Positions 7,737 to 15,764 of a DNA stretch of 27,869 nucleotides are shown in pieces. Numbering within the stretch: position 1 is the first letter of the stretch; each line of letters begins with the position of its first letter. The notes beneath the pieces are model-generated. The model was not told the origin of the DNA, searched no databases, and was given only the letters and a program-made list of their open reading frames with translations. Both the position numbers and the translations under genes were made by a program. Source of the stretch: an uncultured Faecalibacterium sp. (GTDB taxonomy: Bacteria; Bacillota; Clostridia; Oscillospirales; Ruminococcaceae); the NCBI GenBank assembly GCA_934540955.1, contig CAKTCY010000025.1, positions 1 to 27,869 of the forward strand. The letters are read 5' to 3'.

Positions 7737-7947
7737 AACTCCCCCAGTCGCCTGCGGCGACAGCCCCCTCAAGGAGGGGGCCTTATAGCCTCCTTCTTTG
7801 GGAAATGAACTTCTCTGCTGGGAGAAAATGCTGTTTCCCACTGCGGCCCCTCTGGTGAAAATGCATTTATCGCGGCCCGCAGGCCGCGATAAATGCGAAA
7901 TAAAAACGATTTTCCGCTGAATATGGCCACAGCGAAGCGGAGGCCAT
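7737..7947. repeat. Stem-loop cluster between ecfT and truA
   Basis: This stretch has no gene but at least four nested hairpins. The first part, from CCCCCAGTCGCCTGCGGCGAC at 7741 through CCCCCTCAAGGAGGGGG, is like the left half of the elements at 4960 and 25792 but has no matching right end. Next come GGGAAA (7800-7805)/TTTCCC (7834-7839) enclosing TTCTC/GAGAA, then a perfect 15 bp inverted repeat (7863-7896), and ATGGCC (7923-7928)/GGCCAT (7942-7947). It looks like several intergenic repeat units placed in tandem. Confidence 0.65.
7863..7896. repeat. Perfect 15 bp inverted repeat
   Basis: GCATTTATCGCGGCC (7863-7877), loop CGCA, and GGCCGCGATAAATGC (7882-7896) are perfectly complementary. 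There is no adjacent T-run on the plus strand and only ATTTTC on the minus strand, so termination would be weak. It is part of the ecfT-truA intergenic cluster. Confidence 0.7.
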
Positions 7948-7961
7948 TCTAAATATTAACT

Positions 7962-8726
7962 ATGAACTTTTTACTTACCCTTGCCTACGACGGCACAAAT
8001 TACTGCGGCTTTCAGGTGCAGCCCAACGGGCGCAGCGTGGCGGCCACCTTTCAGGATGCGCTGGAAGCGGTGCTGGGCTCCCGCCCCGATATCAAGGGCT
8101 GCAGCCGCACCGATGCCGGGGTGCACGCGCTGGGCTTCCGGCTGAATTTTCACGCCGATACCCGTATCCCGCCCCAGAAGCTGCCGCTGGCGCTCAACCA
8201 GCATCTGCCGCCGGATATCCGGGTGCTGGCGGCGCAGACCGTGCCGGAGGACTTCCACGCCCGGTACGCCGCCCATACCAAGACCTATTTATACCGCATT
8301 CATAATAACCCCATTGACTCGCCCTTTGATGCCGCCTACTACACCCGTGTGCCCCGGCGGCTGGACGAAGCCGCCATGCAGGCGGCGGCGCAGCAGTTCG
8401 TAGGGACGCATGATTTTCTGGCGCTGTGCGCGGCGGGCACTTCTGCCGCCGCCCATGGGGACACCGTGCGCACCATCACGGACTGCCACGTCACCCGGCG
8501 CGGGGACGAGGTGGACATTGAGGTGACCGCCGACGGCTACCTGTACAACATGGTGCGCATTCTGGCGGGAACTTTGTGCGAGGTGGGCGCGGGGCGGCTG
8601 CGCGCTGCGGACATCCCCGCCATTCTGGCAAGCCGGGACCGCAGCCGGGCGGGCCCCACTCTGCCCGCAAAGGGCTTGTTTTTAAAGTGTGTGGATTACC
8701 CGGAAAGGAAGGAGGAGCAGCTATGA
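7962..8726 (+). CDS. truA: tRNA pseudouridine(38-40) synthase TruA
   Basis: TruA isomerises uridines 38-40 in the anticodon stem-loop of many tRNAs. The 254-aa protein has the catalytic aspartate D51 in GCSRTDAGVHALGF, the N-terminal LAYDGTNYCGFQVQPNGRSV strand and the C-terminal YLYNMVRILAGTLCEVGAG helix typical of the family. Length is normal. The chosen ATG matches the family start but has no Shine-Dalgarno site at normal distance: the nearest GGAGG is 18 bases upstream, in the arm of a hairpin. It overlaps the next gene by four bases (ATGA). Confidence 0.95.
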   Translation: MNFLLTLAYDGTNYCGFQVQPNGRSVAATFQDALEAVLGSRPDIKGCSRTDAGVHALGFRLNFHADTRIPPQKLPLALNQHLPPDIRVLAAQTVPEDFHARYAAHTKTYLYRIHNNPIDSPFDAAYYTRVPRRLDEAAMQAAAQQFVGTHDFLALCAAGTSAAAHGDTVRTITDCHVTRRGDEVDIEVTADGYLYNMVRILAGTLCEVGAGRLRAADIPAILASRDRSRAGPTLPAKGLFLKCVDYPERKEEQL

Positions 8727-9940
8727 AAAAGCTTCATCGCGGCGGCAGCCCGGACGGAGAGCCGCTTTCCGCCGGGCGTGTGGAATATCTGGAGGCAGCG
8801 CGCCAGCGGGTGCGCCGCCGCCGTCTGCGCCGCACCGCCATCATTTTGGCGGCGCTGATACTGGTCACCCTGTTTGCCACCGGCGCGGTGGGTGCATCCA
8901 TCGCCCGGGTAAAGGACATGGTGGATACGGTGCATATCGCTCTGTCCCCGGCGGTGGGCTGGCCGCAGCAGACCGGCCTTGGCGAGCTGACCGCCGTGCA
9001 GCCCATGTCCGGCAGCTTTGTGGCCATGGACGAGGATGCCTGCGCGGTGTACAGCTTAGGCGGCACCCGTCTTGCCGGCATCCAGAGCGGCTACGCCCGC
9101 CCGGCGCTGGCTGCGGGCAAGACCCGCTTTGTGCTGTACAACCGCTCCGGCAACGAGCTGCGGGTGGAAAGTCGCACCCAGAACCTGTACAGCAAAACGC
9201 TGGAAAACAGCATCTATCTGTGTGCCATGTCGGATACCGGCACGCTGGCTGTGGCAACCGATTCCGCTGACAGCACCGCCCGGCTGACCGTGTATACCCC
9301 CACCATGACGGAACAGCTGCACTGGGATATGACCGGCACCCAGGGCACCCCGGTGCGGATGGCCTTTGCCGCCGACAGCCGCCGTCTGGCATTGGCGGCG
9401 GTCACCTCCAGCGCCGGACAGCTGCAGGCAAATCTTTTTGTGCTCAGCCTTGCGCAGGGCGACCCGGTGCAGCTGAACAGCGGGGACAGCGTGCCCCAGT
9501 GGCTGGGCTGGCTGAACAACGACACTGTGCTGGCTGTATACGAGAGCTGCGCCGTGGCGTACGGCGCGGACGGCGGCGAGCGCGGACGCTTTGATTTTGG
9601 CGGCAGCAGCCTTGTCAGCGTTTCGCAGGACGGCGCAAACGCTGCCCTGCTGCTGGAAAACGGACAGGTGTGCACCGCCGTGCTGCTGGATAAGGACCTG
9701 AACGTGCAGTACAGCGGCAACGTGCCGGCGGCAAACCAGCTCCTGCGCCGGGGCGAAAGCTTTTATCTGCTCACCGACAGCGGCGTGGAATGCTTTGCCG
9801 CAGACGGGGTGTACCAGTGGGGACAGGAGCTTTCCGTCCGTCCGCAGGCGCTCATCGCGGGCAAGCAGCTGTTGGTGCTGTGCGGAAACACGGTGCAGCA
9901 GATCGCTCCGCCGGAGCAAACGGCCTCCAGCGCCCGGTGA
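8723..9940 (+). CDS. DUF5711-like membrane-anchored beta-propeller protein
   Basis: The 405-aa protein starts at the ATG overlapping the truA stop, with AAGGAAGGAGGAG upstream. A short basic cytoplasmic tail (R28-R37 rich) precedes one transmembrane helix (about 38-60, AIILAALILVTLFATGAVGA). A long extracellular part built of repeated beta-strand units follows, such as GSFVAMDEDACAVYSLGG, GTLAVATDSADSTARLTVY, RRLALAAVTSSAGQLQANLF and SQDGANAALLLENGQV. This resembles a WD40/YVTN-like propeller and the architecture of the DUF5711 family, which is known from Clostridia and has no assigned function. No catalytic residues are evident. It lies between truA and a CvpA-family gene, probably in one operon ending with the Clp ATPase. 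The family name is from memory and only moderately certain. Confidence 0.65.
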   Translation: MKKLHRGGSPDGEPLSAGRVEYLEAARQRVRRRRLRRTAIILAALILVTLFATGAVGASIARVKDMVDTVHIALSPAVGWPQQTGLGELTAVQPMSGSFVAMDEDACAVYSLGGTRLAGIQSGYARPALAAGKTRFVLYNRSGNELRVESRTQNLYSKTLENSIYLCAMSDTGTLAVATDSADSTARLTVYTPTMTEQLHWDMTGTQGTPVRMAFAADSRRLALAAVTSSAGQLQANLFVLSLAQGDPVQLNSGDSVPQWLGWLNNDTVLAVYESCAVAYGADGGERGRFDFGGSSLVSVSQDGANAALLLENGQVCTAVLLDKDLNVQYSGNVPAANQLLRRGESFYLLTDSGVECFAADGVYQWGQELSVRPQALIAGKQLLVLCGNTVQQIAPPEQTASSAR

Positions 9941-10000
9941 CCGGGGGAAAAACCAGTATTTTTGCGGGGAAAGTGATCTTTATAACAGGGAAAACAAGAT

Positions 10001-10696
10001 ATGTTCAAGAATCCGTCATTTCTTTTTGATATCCTATGTACGGTGGTATGGCTGGTGCTGATGGCACGCTACGCCCGCAAGGGCTTTCTGGCGTCCATCG
10101 TGCAGCTGTCCGGCAACCTTATCAGTCTGCTGGGCGCACGGCAGCTTTCTGCTGCCTGTGCGGGCTGGGTGTTCGAAAATCTGCTGGCCGGGGGCTTCCG
10201 CACCCAGATCGCCGCTCACCTTTCGGCGGACGGCGTGGTGAACCTTTCCGGCATTGCCCAGCAGTACGCGGGCTTTCTGCCCGAAAGCTTCCGCGCCTCC
10301 ATCGTGGCAGCCTGCGAGCGCAGCATCAACGCCGTGCTGGCAGATAACGCCGTGGTGCTGGCCGATACCATCGTGGAAAAAGTATTGCAGCCGCTGCTCA
10401 CCCCGGTGATCATGCTGGTGCTGTTCTTTGTGTTCTACGCGGTGCTGCGGCTGCTGGTCAGTATGCTGGTCACCGTGCTGGGGCTGGTGAACAAGCTGCC
10501 GGTCATTGGCACCGTCAACCGGGGTCTGGGCTGGCTGACCGGCGGCATGACCGCTCTGCTGGACTTATACCTCGTGCTGTGCGTGGTGTGGGGCCTTGTG
10601 GTCATCACCGGCGGCAACTTAAATGTGCTCAACGACACTGTAATGCACAGCAGTCTTTACTATAAAGCGTTTAATATGTTCAACCCCTTTTTGTAA
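10001..10696 (+). CDS. CvpA family membrane protein
   Basis: A 231-aa integral membrane protein. An N-terminal hydrophobic helix (LFDILCTVVWLVLMARYARKG) leads into the short motif ARKGFLASIVQLSGNLISL, which is characteristic of the colicin V production (CvpA) family. A central soluble segment and three further hydrophobic helices follow (LTPVIMLVLFFVFYAVLRLL, LLVSMLVTVLGLVNKLP, LLDLYLVLCVVWGLVVITGG). CvpA proteins are linked to envelope homeostasis and colicin V production in enterobacteria, but their function in Firmicutes is not established. It sits 60 bases after the propeller gene and 21 bases before the Clp ATPase, so co-transcription is likely. Confidence 0.75.
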   Translation: MFKNPSFLFDILCTVVWLVLMARYARKGFLASIVQLSGNLISLLGARQLSAACAGWVFENLLAGGFRTQIAAHLSADGVVNLSGIAQQYAGFLPESFRASIVAACERSINAVLADNAVVLADTIVEKVLQPLLTPVIMLVLFFVFYAVLRLLVSMLVTVLGLVNKLPVIGTVNRGLGWLTGGMTALLDLYLVLCVVWGLVVITGGNLNVLNDTVMHSSLYYKAFNMFNPFL

Positions 10697-10717
10697 CAGG
10701 GGCGACAAGGAGGAACT

Positions 10718-13027
10718 ATGGTCTGTATTCGATGCCAGAAGCGTCCGGCGATCATCTTTATCCAGCGGATGGAGAATGGTCAGATGAAGCAGGAGGGGTA
10801 CTGTCTGCACTGTGCCCGGGAACTGCACATCAAGCCCGTGGACGACCTGATGAAACAATTCGGGATGTCGGAGCAGGATCTGGATAACATGGAAAACCGC
10901 ATGGAGAGCATGATGGAGGAGCTGGGCGACTCCAACCCCCTTTCCATGCTGATGAATATGTCCGGCAGCGGCGAGGATGCCGATGCGGAGAACATGGACG
11001 AGGATCTTGTACCCGGCAGCAATGCCACCTTCCCGCTGGGCTTTACCGGCACGGAGAAGCAGGACGGCGAAAAAAAGGCCGACCGCAAAAACGGCAAAAA
11101 GCCGCCCAAGCGCAAGTTTTTGGATACCTACTGCGAAAACCTGACCCGCAAGGCGCGGGAGGGCAAGCTGGATGATATCATCGGCCGCGACCGCGAGATC
11201 TACCGCACCATCCAGATCTTGAGCCGCCGCCAGAAGAATAACCCCTGCCTCATCGGTGAAGCCGGTGTGGGCAAGACTGCCATCGCCGAGGGCATTGCCG
11301 AGCGCATTGCCAAGGGACAGGTGCCCATCGGCCTGCGGGATAAGGAAATTTTCCTGCTGGACCTCACCAGCCTTGTGGCGGGCACCCAGTTCCGCGGCCA
11401 GTTCGAGCAGCGGGTCAAGGGCCTGCTGAGCGAGGTAAAGGCCGCAGGCAACGTGATCCTGTTCATTGACGAGATCCACACCATCACCTCTGCCGGTGAG
11501 AGCGAGGGCGCCATGAACGCGGGCAACATCTTAAAGCCCGCCCTTTCGCGCGGCGAGATTCAGGTCATCGGCGCCACCACCTTTACCGAGTACCGCAAGT
11601 ACATTGAAAAAGATCAGGCGCTGGAGCGCCGTTTCCAGCCTGTGCGGGTGGAAGAGCCCAGCGTAGCCGACACCCTTGCCGTGATGAACGGCATCAAGCG
11701 CTACTACGAGCAGCACCACCATGTGCAGGTGCCCGCCGAGGTGCTTTCGGCGGTGGTCACCCTGAGCGAGCGCTACATCACCGACCGTTTCCTGCCGGAT
11801 AAGGCCATCGACCTGCTGGACGAAGCCTGCGCCTGCTGCAATCTGGCGCACCCGGTCATCTCCGAGTATCTGGGAATGCAGAAGGAGCTGGACGCCCTGA
11901 AGCAGGAAGAAGCCGAGATGGAAAGCGCGGATGTGAACGAAGCCATCGACTACGAGCGCGTAGCCGAGCGCAAGACCCGCATCGCCAAGCTGGAATCCGA
12001 GCTGCCCGCAAAACAGGCCGCTGCCAGCGAAATTCAGGTGACCATGGACGATGTGGCAAAGGTCATCGAGCTGTGGACGGGCATCCCGGCGGTGAAAATT
12101 CGGGAGACCGAGTTCGTCAAGCTGGCAGGGCTGGAAAACGCCCTCAAGCAGAAGGTCATCGGTCAGGACGAGGCCGTGCATCTGGTGGCGCAGGCCATCA
12201 AGCGCAGCCGCGCCGACCTTTCCGGCCGCCGCCGTCCCGCAAGCTTCATCTTTGTGGGCCCCACCGGCGTGGGCAAGACCGAGCTGGTCAAGCAGCTGGC
12301 AGAACAGCTGTTCGACGGCCCCGACCCGCTCATTCGTCTGGACATGAGCGAGTACATGGAAAAATACGCGGTGTCCCGCATGATCGGTTCGCCTCCGGGC
12401 TATGTGGGCTACGAGGAGGCCGGTCAGCTCACCGAGAAGGTGCGCCGCCGCCCCTACAGCGTGGTGCTGTTCGACGAGATCGAAAAGGCACACCCGGATG
12501 TGATGAACATTCTGCTGCAAATTCTGGACGAGGGCAAGATCAACGATGCGCAGGGACGCACGGTGGATTTTTCCAACACGGTCATCTGCATGACCTCCAA
12601 CGCCGGCAGCAGCGACCAGAGCGCGGGCAGCCTTGGCTTTAACAAGAGCGACGCCCAGCGCAGCGAGGAAAAGACCCGCAAGGCACTGGCGCAGTTCCTG
12701 CGCCCGGAGTTCCTTGGCCGCGTGGATGAGGTCATCGCCTTCAAGCCCCTGACCGAGGAGACCCTGCAGGGCATCGCCGCCCTGATGCTGGACGAGTACA
12801 AGCCCGGCATGGAGGCCAAGGGCATCGCTTACAGCTACACCCCGGCAGCGCTCAAGGCACTGGTGCAAAAGAGTCAGGGCGGGCGCTTTGGCGCACGCGA
12901 CCTGCGCCGCACCATCCGCAAGGCGGTGGAGGACCCCGCCGCCGAGCGCCTGATCGACGGCACGCTGGCTTCCGGCGGCACCCTTGTGGTGGATGCCGAT
13001 GAAAACGGCGAAGTCGTGCTGAAATAA
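10718..13027 (+). CDS. ATP-dependent Clp protease ATP-binding subunit, ClpE-type
   Basis: A 769-aa Hsp100/Clp unfoldase with two AAA+ modules. The N-terminus holds a four-cysteine zinc-binding motif, C3-x2-C6 and C29-x2-C32, as in ClpE, instead of the double Clp_N repeat of ClpC. A linker rich in acidic and then basic residues follows to about residue 130. AAA1 has Walker A GEAGVGKT (180-187) and Walker B VILFIDEI (247-254). A coiled-coil middle segment (about 385-435, rich in E, K, Q) leads to AAA2 with Walker A GPTGVGKT (514-521), VVLFDEIEKAHPDV and a GARDLRR sensor 2. It likely delivers damaged proteins to ClpP. No CtsR or McsA/McsB genes lie beside it, and I see no CtsR operator upstream. 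It ends in a strong terminator. Confidence 0.9.
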   Translation: MVCIRCQKRPAIIFIQRMENGQMKQEGYCLHCARELHIKPVDDLMKQFGMSEQDLDNMENRMESMMEELGDSNPLSMLMNMSGSGEDADAENMDEDLVPGSNATFPLGFTGTEKQDGEKKADRKNGKKPPKRKFLDTYCENLTRKAREGKLDDIIGRDREIYRTIQILSRRQKNNPCLIGEAGVGKTAIAEGIAERIAKGQVPIGLRDKEIFLLDLTSLVAGTQFRGQFEQRVKGLLSEVKAAGNVILFIDEIHTITSAGESEGAMNAGNILKPALSRGEIQVIGATTFTEYRKYIEKDQALERRFQPVRVEEPSVADTLAVMNGIKRYYEQHHHVQVPAEVLSAVVTLSERYITDRFLPDKAIDLLDEACACCNLAHPVISEYLGMQKELDALKQEEAEMESADVNEAIDYERVAERKTRIAKLESELPAKQAAASEIQVTMDDVAKVIELWTGIPAVKIRETEFVKLAGLENALKQKVIGQDEAVHLVAQAIKRSRADLSGRRRPASFIFVGPTGVGKTELVKQLAEQLFDGPDPLIRLDMSEYMEKYAVSRMIGSPPGYVGYEEAGQLTEKVRRRPYSVVLFDEIEKAHPDVMNILLQILDEGKINDAQGRTVDFSNTVICMTSNAGSSDQSAGSLGFNKSDAQRSEEKTRKALAQFLRPEFLGRVDEVIAFKPLTEETLQGIAALMLDEYKPGMEAKGIAYSYTPAALKALVQKSQGGRFGARDLRRTIRKAVEDPAAERLIDGTLASGGTLVVDADENGEVVLK

Positions 13028-13039
13028 TCATAACCGCAA

Positions 13040-13073
13040 AGCACCCCGGCTGGAAACAGCTGGGGTGCTTTTT
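13040..13073 (+). terminator. Intrinsic terminator after the Clp ATPase gene
   Basis: AGCACCCCGGCTG (13040-13052), GAAA loop, CAGCTGGGGTGCT (13057-13069), one G-T pair, followed by five T. It closes the unit that starts at truA or earlier. Confidence 0.93.
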
Positions 13074-13105
13074 GTCTGCTCATAAAAACTTTTTGTAATA
13101 TATAC

Positions 13106-13134
13106 TTGACATTTAGAATGGTAAATGCTACTAT
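13106..13134 (+). promoter_or_regulatory. Strong promoter with palindromic operator upstream of the XRE gene
   Basis: A consensus -35 TTGACA (13106-13111), 17-base spacer, extended TGC and -10 TACTAT (13129-13134). Within the spacer lies the palindrome CATTTA-gaatgg-TAAATG (13110-13127). A dimeric repressor bound there would block RNA polymerase, which fits autoregulation by the small XRE protein encoded next. Confidence 0.8.
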
Positions 13135-13184
13135 ATGTCCAGAGGATAAAACAAATGCCGACCCGGCAGAAAAGGAGCATATCA

Positions 13185-13382
13185 ATGCCGAAGAACCTGA
13201 AATTAAAGGCCGCTCGTGCGGAAAAGGATATGACGCAAGGCGCGCTTGCCGAAGCGGCAGGGGTTTCGCGCCAGACCATCAACGCCATTGAAAAAGGGGA
13301 GTACAACCCCACCATCAACCTTTGCCGCAGTATCTGTAAAATTCTGGATAAGACACTGGATGAACTGTTCTGGGAGGAATAA
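13185..13382 (+). CDS. Small XRE-family transcriptional regulator
   Basis: A 65-aa protein consisting of little more than one helix-turn-helix domain: LKAARAEKDMTQGALAEAAGVSRQTINAIEKGEYNPTI, with recognition helix SRQTINAIEKG, ending in LDKTLDELFWEE. This is the short Cro/C1-type regulator common in Firmicutes, often paired with a membrane protein gene. The ATG at 13185 has AAAGGAG 7 bases upstream. An in-frame ATG at 13125 lies within the promoter -10 region and cannot be the start. It is separated by three bases from the next gene, which it probably controls together with itself. Confidence 0.93.
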   Translation: MPKNLKLKAARAEKDMTQGALAEAAGVSRQTINAIEKGEYNPTINLCRSICKILDKTLDELFWEE

Positions 13383-13385
13383 ACT

Positions 13386-13829
13386 ATGAAATTTTCACTG
13401 TATAGCAAGAAAAATCAGTTGGACGAGATGCAGGAGCAGACCCTGCGCAAAATTGAAAGCCATGGCTTCTGGCTGCTGTGGGGCAGCCTTCTGGCGGCGT
13501 GGATCGTGCAGACGGTGTTCGGGGCTGCGGACAAGGCTGCCGGAGAGTGGGTCGTATTCATGATCGGCTGCATCTATATGGGTGTCGCGTGTCTGCGCAA
13601 TGGTCTGTGGGATCGCCACCTTTCGGATACGCCCCCGGCCAATGCCGTGTTGTCTCTGGTGGCTGCGGTGGCGGTTACGCTGATCATCGGGTTTTCCCGT
13701 GGATACTGGGTCGGTGCCGCTTTTACCGGTGTTTTTACCGGCATCCTGTGCTTTGCATTGCTGCAGCTGTGCGCCGCATTGACACGCAAACGGCGCGAGC
13801 ATCTGGATGACCCGAAGGACGGAGAATAA
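13386..13829 (+). CDS. Four-helix membrane protein paired with the XRE regulator (DUF6773-like)
   Basis: A 147-aa protein with a short polar N-terminus (KKNQLDEMQEQTLRKIESHG) followed by four hydrophobic segments (WLLWGSLLAAWIVQTVFG, WVVFMIGCIYMGVACL, AVLSLVAAVAVTLIIGFS, VGAAFTGVFTGILCFALLQL) and a charged tail. The motif DEMQEQTLRKIESHGF fits the DUF6773-type proteins that accompany 65-70 aa XRE regulators in Clostridia. Function is unknown. The ribosome-binding site GGGAGG is inside the last codons of the regulator gene. The family name is a recollection and should be treated as tentative. Confidence 0.65.
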   Translation: MKFSLYSKKNQLDEMQEQTLRKIESHGFWLLWGSLLAAWIVQTVFGAADKAAGEWVVFMIGCIYMGVACLRNGLWDRHLSDTPPANAVLSLVAAVAVTLIIGFSRGYWVGAAFTGVFTGILCFALLQLCAALTRKRREHLDDPKDGE

Positions 13830-13836
13830 TATTATA

Positions 13837-13878
13837 AAAAGGGGCTGCTGCACAGCATTTGATGCAGCAGCCCCTTTT
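13837..13878 (+). terminator. Intrinsic terminator after the XRE/membrane protein pair
   Basis: A perfect 16-base stem AAAAGGGGCTGCTGCA (13837-13852) and TGCAGCAGCCCCTTTT (13863-13878) with a 10-base loop. The flanking A and T runs allow activity in either direction. Confidence 0.9.
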
Positions 13879-13905
13879 GGCATGGGTGCACGACATTATC
13901 CCGCA

Positions 13906-13934
13906 TTGACAAAACAGCGCAGAATCAGTACAAT
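13906..13934 (+). promoter_or_regulatory. Promoter of gltX
   Basis: Consensus -35 TTGACA (13906-13911), 17-base spacer and -10 TACAAT (13929-13934). The transcript leader would be only about 45 bases, too short for a T-box. Confidence 0.85.
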
Positions 13935-13986
13935 AAAACATAGCTATCCGCAAATTTTTTGCATGAGAATAAAGGAGCGTTTTTCT

Positions 13987-15456
13987 ATGCCGAGCAATAA
14001 AGTCCGCACCCGTTTTGCGCCGTCGCCCACGGGTTATATGCACGTTGGCAACCTGCGCACTGCCCTGTACACCTACCTGATGGCAAAGCACGAGGATGGC
14101 ACCTTCATCCTGCGCATCGAGGATACCGATCAGGGCCGCTATGTGGAGGGCGCTGTGGATGTCATCTACAACACCCTGCGGGAGACCGGCCTTTTGTGGG
14201 ACGAGGGCCCGGATATCGGCGGCCCTGTGGGCCCCTATGTGCAGAGCGAGCGCATGGGCATGTTCAAGCAGTATGCCGAGCAGCTGGTGGCAGAGGGCAA
14301 GGCCTATTACTGCTTCTGCACCGAGGAGCGGCTGGAGGCTCTGCACGCCGAGCAGCGCGCTGCCGGTGAGATGACCCACTACGACGGCTGCTGCCGTGAG
14401 CTGCCCAAGGAGGAAGTGGAAAAGCGCCTTGCCGCAGGCCAGCCCTACGTCATCCGCCAGAAGATCCCCCGCGAGGGCGTGACCGGCTTTGACGATGTGG
14501 TGTACGGCCACATCGAGGTGAACAACAGCGAGATGGACGACCAGATCCTCATCAAGACCGACGGGATGCCCACCTACAACTTTGCTAACGTTGTGGACGA
14601 CCACCTGATGGGCATCACCCACGTCATCCGCGGCAGCGAGTACCTGTCCTCCACCCCCAAGTATAACCTGCTGTATCAGGCCTTTGGCTGGGACATCCCC
14701 ACCTATATCCACTGCCCGCCGGTGATGAAGGACGCGCAGAACAAGCTGTCCAAGCGCAACGGCGATGCAAGCTATCAGGACTTGGTGGCTAAGGGCTACC
14801 TGACCGAGGCGGTGCTGAACTATATCTGCCTGCTGGGCTGGAGCCCCCGCGGCGAGTACGCCGAGCAGGAGATCTTCTCCCTGCCGGAGCTGGTCAAGAT
14901 CTGGTCGCCGGAGGGTATCTCCAAGTCTCCTGCCATCTTCGACCCCCTCAAGCTGCGCGCCATCAATGCAGAGTATATCCGCCGCCTGAGCCCCGAGGAG
15001 TTCCAGAAAAAGGCCGAGCCGTGGATCGACAGCGCCGTGCACAGCCCCATCGACAAAAAGCTGCTGTGCGCAAACCTGCAGCCCCGGTGCGAGGTGCTGG
15101 GCGAGATCCCCGAGCAGCTGGATTTCTTTGACGCCATGCCGGAGTACGACGTGAGCCTGTACGCCAACAAAAAGCAGAAGACCACCCCGGAGACTGCCAA
15201 GGAGGCGCTGGAGGCCCTGCTGCCGGTGCTGAGCGACGAGGCACTGGATTTTGCAAACCGCGATGCCGTGTTCGATGCCTGCAAGGCCAAGGCTGAGCAG
15301 CTGGGCAAAAAGAACGGCTGGCTGCTCTACCCGCTGGGCATTGCCCTTTCCGGCAAGCAGCGCACCCCCGGCGGCGGCACCGACCTTGCCTGCATGATGG
15401 GCCGCGAAAAGACCCTGCAGCGCGTGCAGGATGCCCTTGCAAAGCTGAACGGTTAA
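13987..15456 (+). CDS. gltX: Glutamate--tRNA ligase (GluRS)
   Basis: Charges tRNA-Glu, and in many Firmicutes also tRNA-Gln, with glutamate. The 489-aa class I synthetase starts MPSNKVRTRFAPSPTGYMHV, where H19-V-G-N22 is the HIGH-type motif, and has the KMSKS-type loop KLSKR at 253-257. Other family marks are ILRIEDTDQGR, the cysteine-containing insert YYCFCTEERLEAL...GCCREL and the helical anticodon-binding domain at the C-terminus. Length is normal. The ATG at 13987 is preceded by AAAGGAG; an upstream in-frame extension would run through the promoter and is rejected. Whether it discriminates tRNA-Glu from tRNA-Gln cannot be told from the window. Confidence 0.97.
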   Translation: MPSNKVRTRFAPSPTGYMHVGNLRTALYTYLMAKHEDGTFILRIEDTDQGRYVEGAVDVIYNTLRETGLLWDEGPDIGGPVGPYVQSERMGMFKQYAEQLVAEGKAYYCFCTEERLEALHAEQRAAGEMTHYDGCCRELPKEEVEKRLAAGQPYVIRQKIPREGVTGFDDVVYGHIEVNNSEMDDQILIKTDGMPTYNFANVVDDHLMGITHVIRGSEYLSSTPKYNLLYQAFGWDIPTYIHCPPVMKDAQNKLSKRNGDASYQDLVAKGYLTEAVLNYICLLGWSPRGEYAEQEIFSLPELVKIWSPEGISKSPAIFDPLKLRAINAEYIRRLSPEEFQKKAEPWIDSAVHSPIDKKLLCANLQPRCEVLGEIPEQLDFFDAMPEYDVSLYANKKQKTTPETAKEALEALLPVLSDEALDFANRDAVFDACKAKAEQLGKKNGWLLYPLGIALSGKQRTPGGGTDLACMMGREKTLQRVQDALAKLNG

Positions 15457-15491
15457 GTAATATAAGTACAGTGATCTGGGAGGTGGAACCT

Positions 15492-15764
15492 ATGATGTAC
15501 CCGTTTATGACATTGGACGACGATACCGAGATCGTGCATTCCGAGATGAAGCCCGATGGCAGGGTGAAGGTGTACCTTGAAAAACCGGATGCAGAAGATT
15601 GTTTCCACTCAGCAGTGTGCTGGCTGCCGGGCTACGACTGGCAGGAGGTGCACGGCTTCACGCCGGAGGAGATCGCGCGGTATCAGAAGATCGTGGAGTC
15701 CACCGCGCATCTGATCTTGCAGTTCTCCCAAGAAGGAGGCGTGGAAAATGCCGCAGGTTTTTAA
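15492..15764 (+). CDS. Conserved-looking 90-aa protein, partner of the DUF4160 gene
   Basis: A soluble acidic protein, MMYPFMTLDDDTEIVHSE..., with a central LPGYDWQEVHGFTPEEIARY and a C-terminal STAHLILQFSQEGGVENAAGF. I do not recognise a named domain. The ATG at 15492 has GGGAGGTGG at ideal distance; an in-frame GTG at 15471 would add seven residues but overlaps that site. The end overlaps the following DUF4160 gene by 17 bases, and the two are clearly co-translated. The pairing resembles DUF4160/DUF2442 arrangements described as putative toxin-antitoxin systems, in which this protein would be the antitoxin. That role is inference. Confidence 0.75.
   Translation: MMYPFMTLDDDTEIVHSEMKPDGRVKVYLEKPDAEDCFHSAVCWLPGYDWQEVHGFTPEEIARYQKIVESTAHLILQFSQEGGVENAAGF

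Noticed and set aside
13807..13986. Upstream in-frame extension of gltX
   Set aside because: It would translate through the preceding terminator and the gltX promoter; the family start and ribosome-binding site are at 13987.
13935..13986. T-box or other riboswitch before gltX
   Set aside because: The leader from the mapped -10 to the ATG is only about 45-50 bases, far too short for a T-box.
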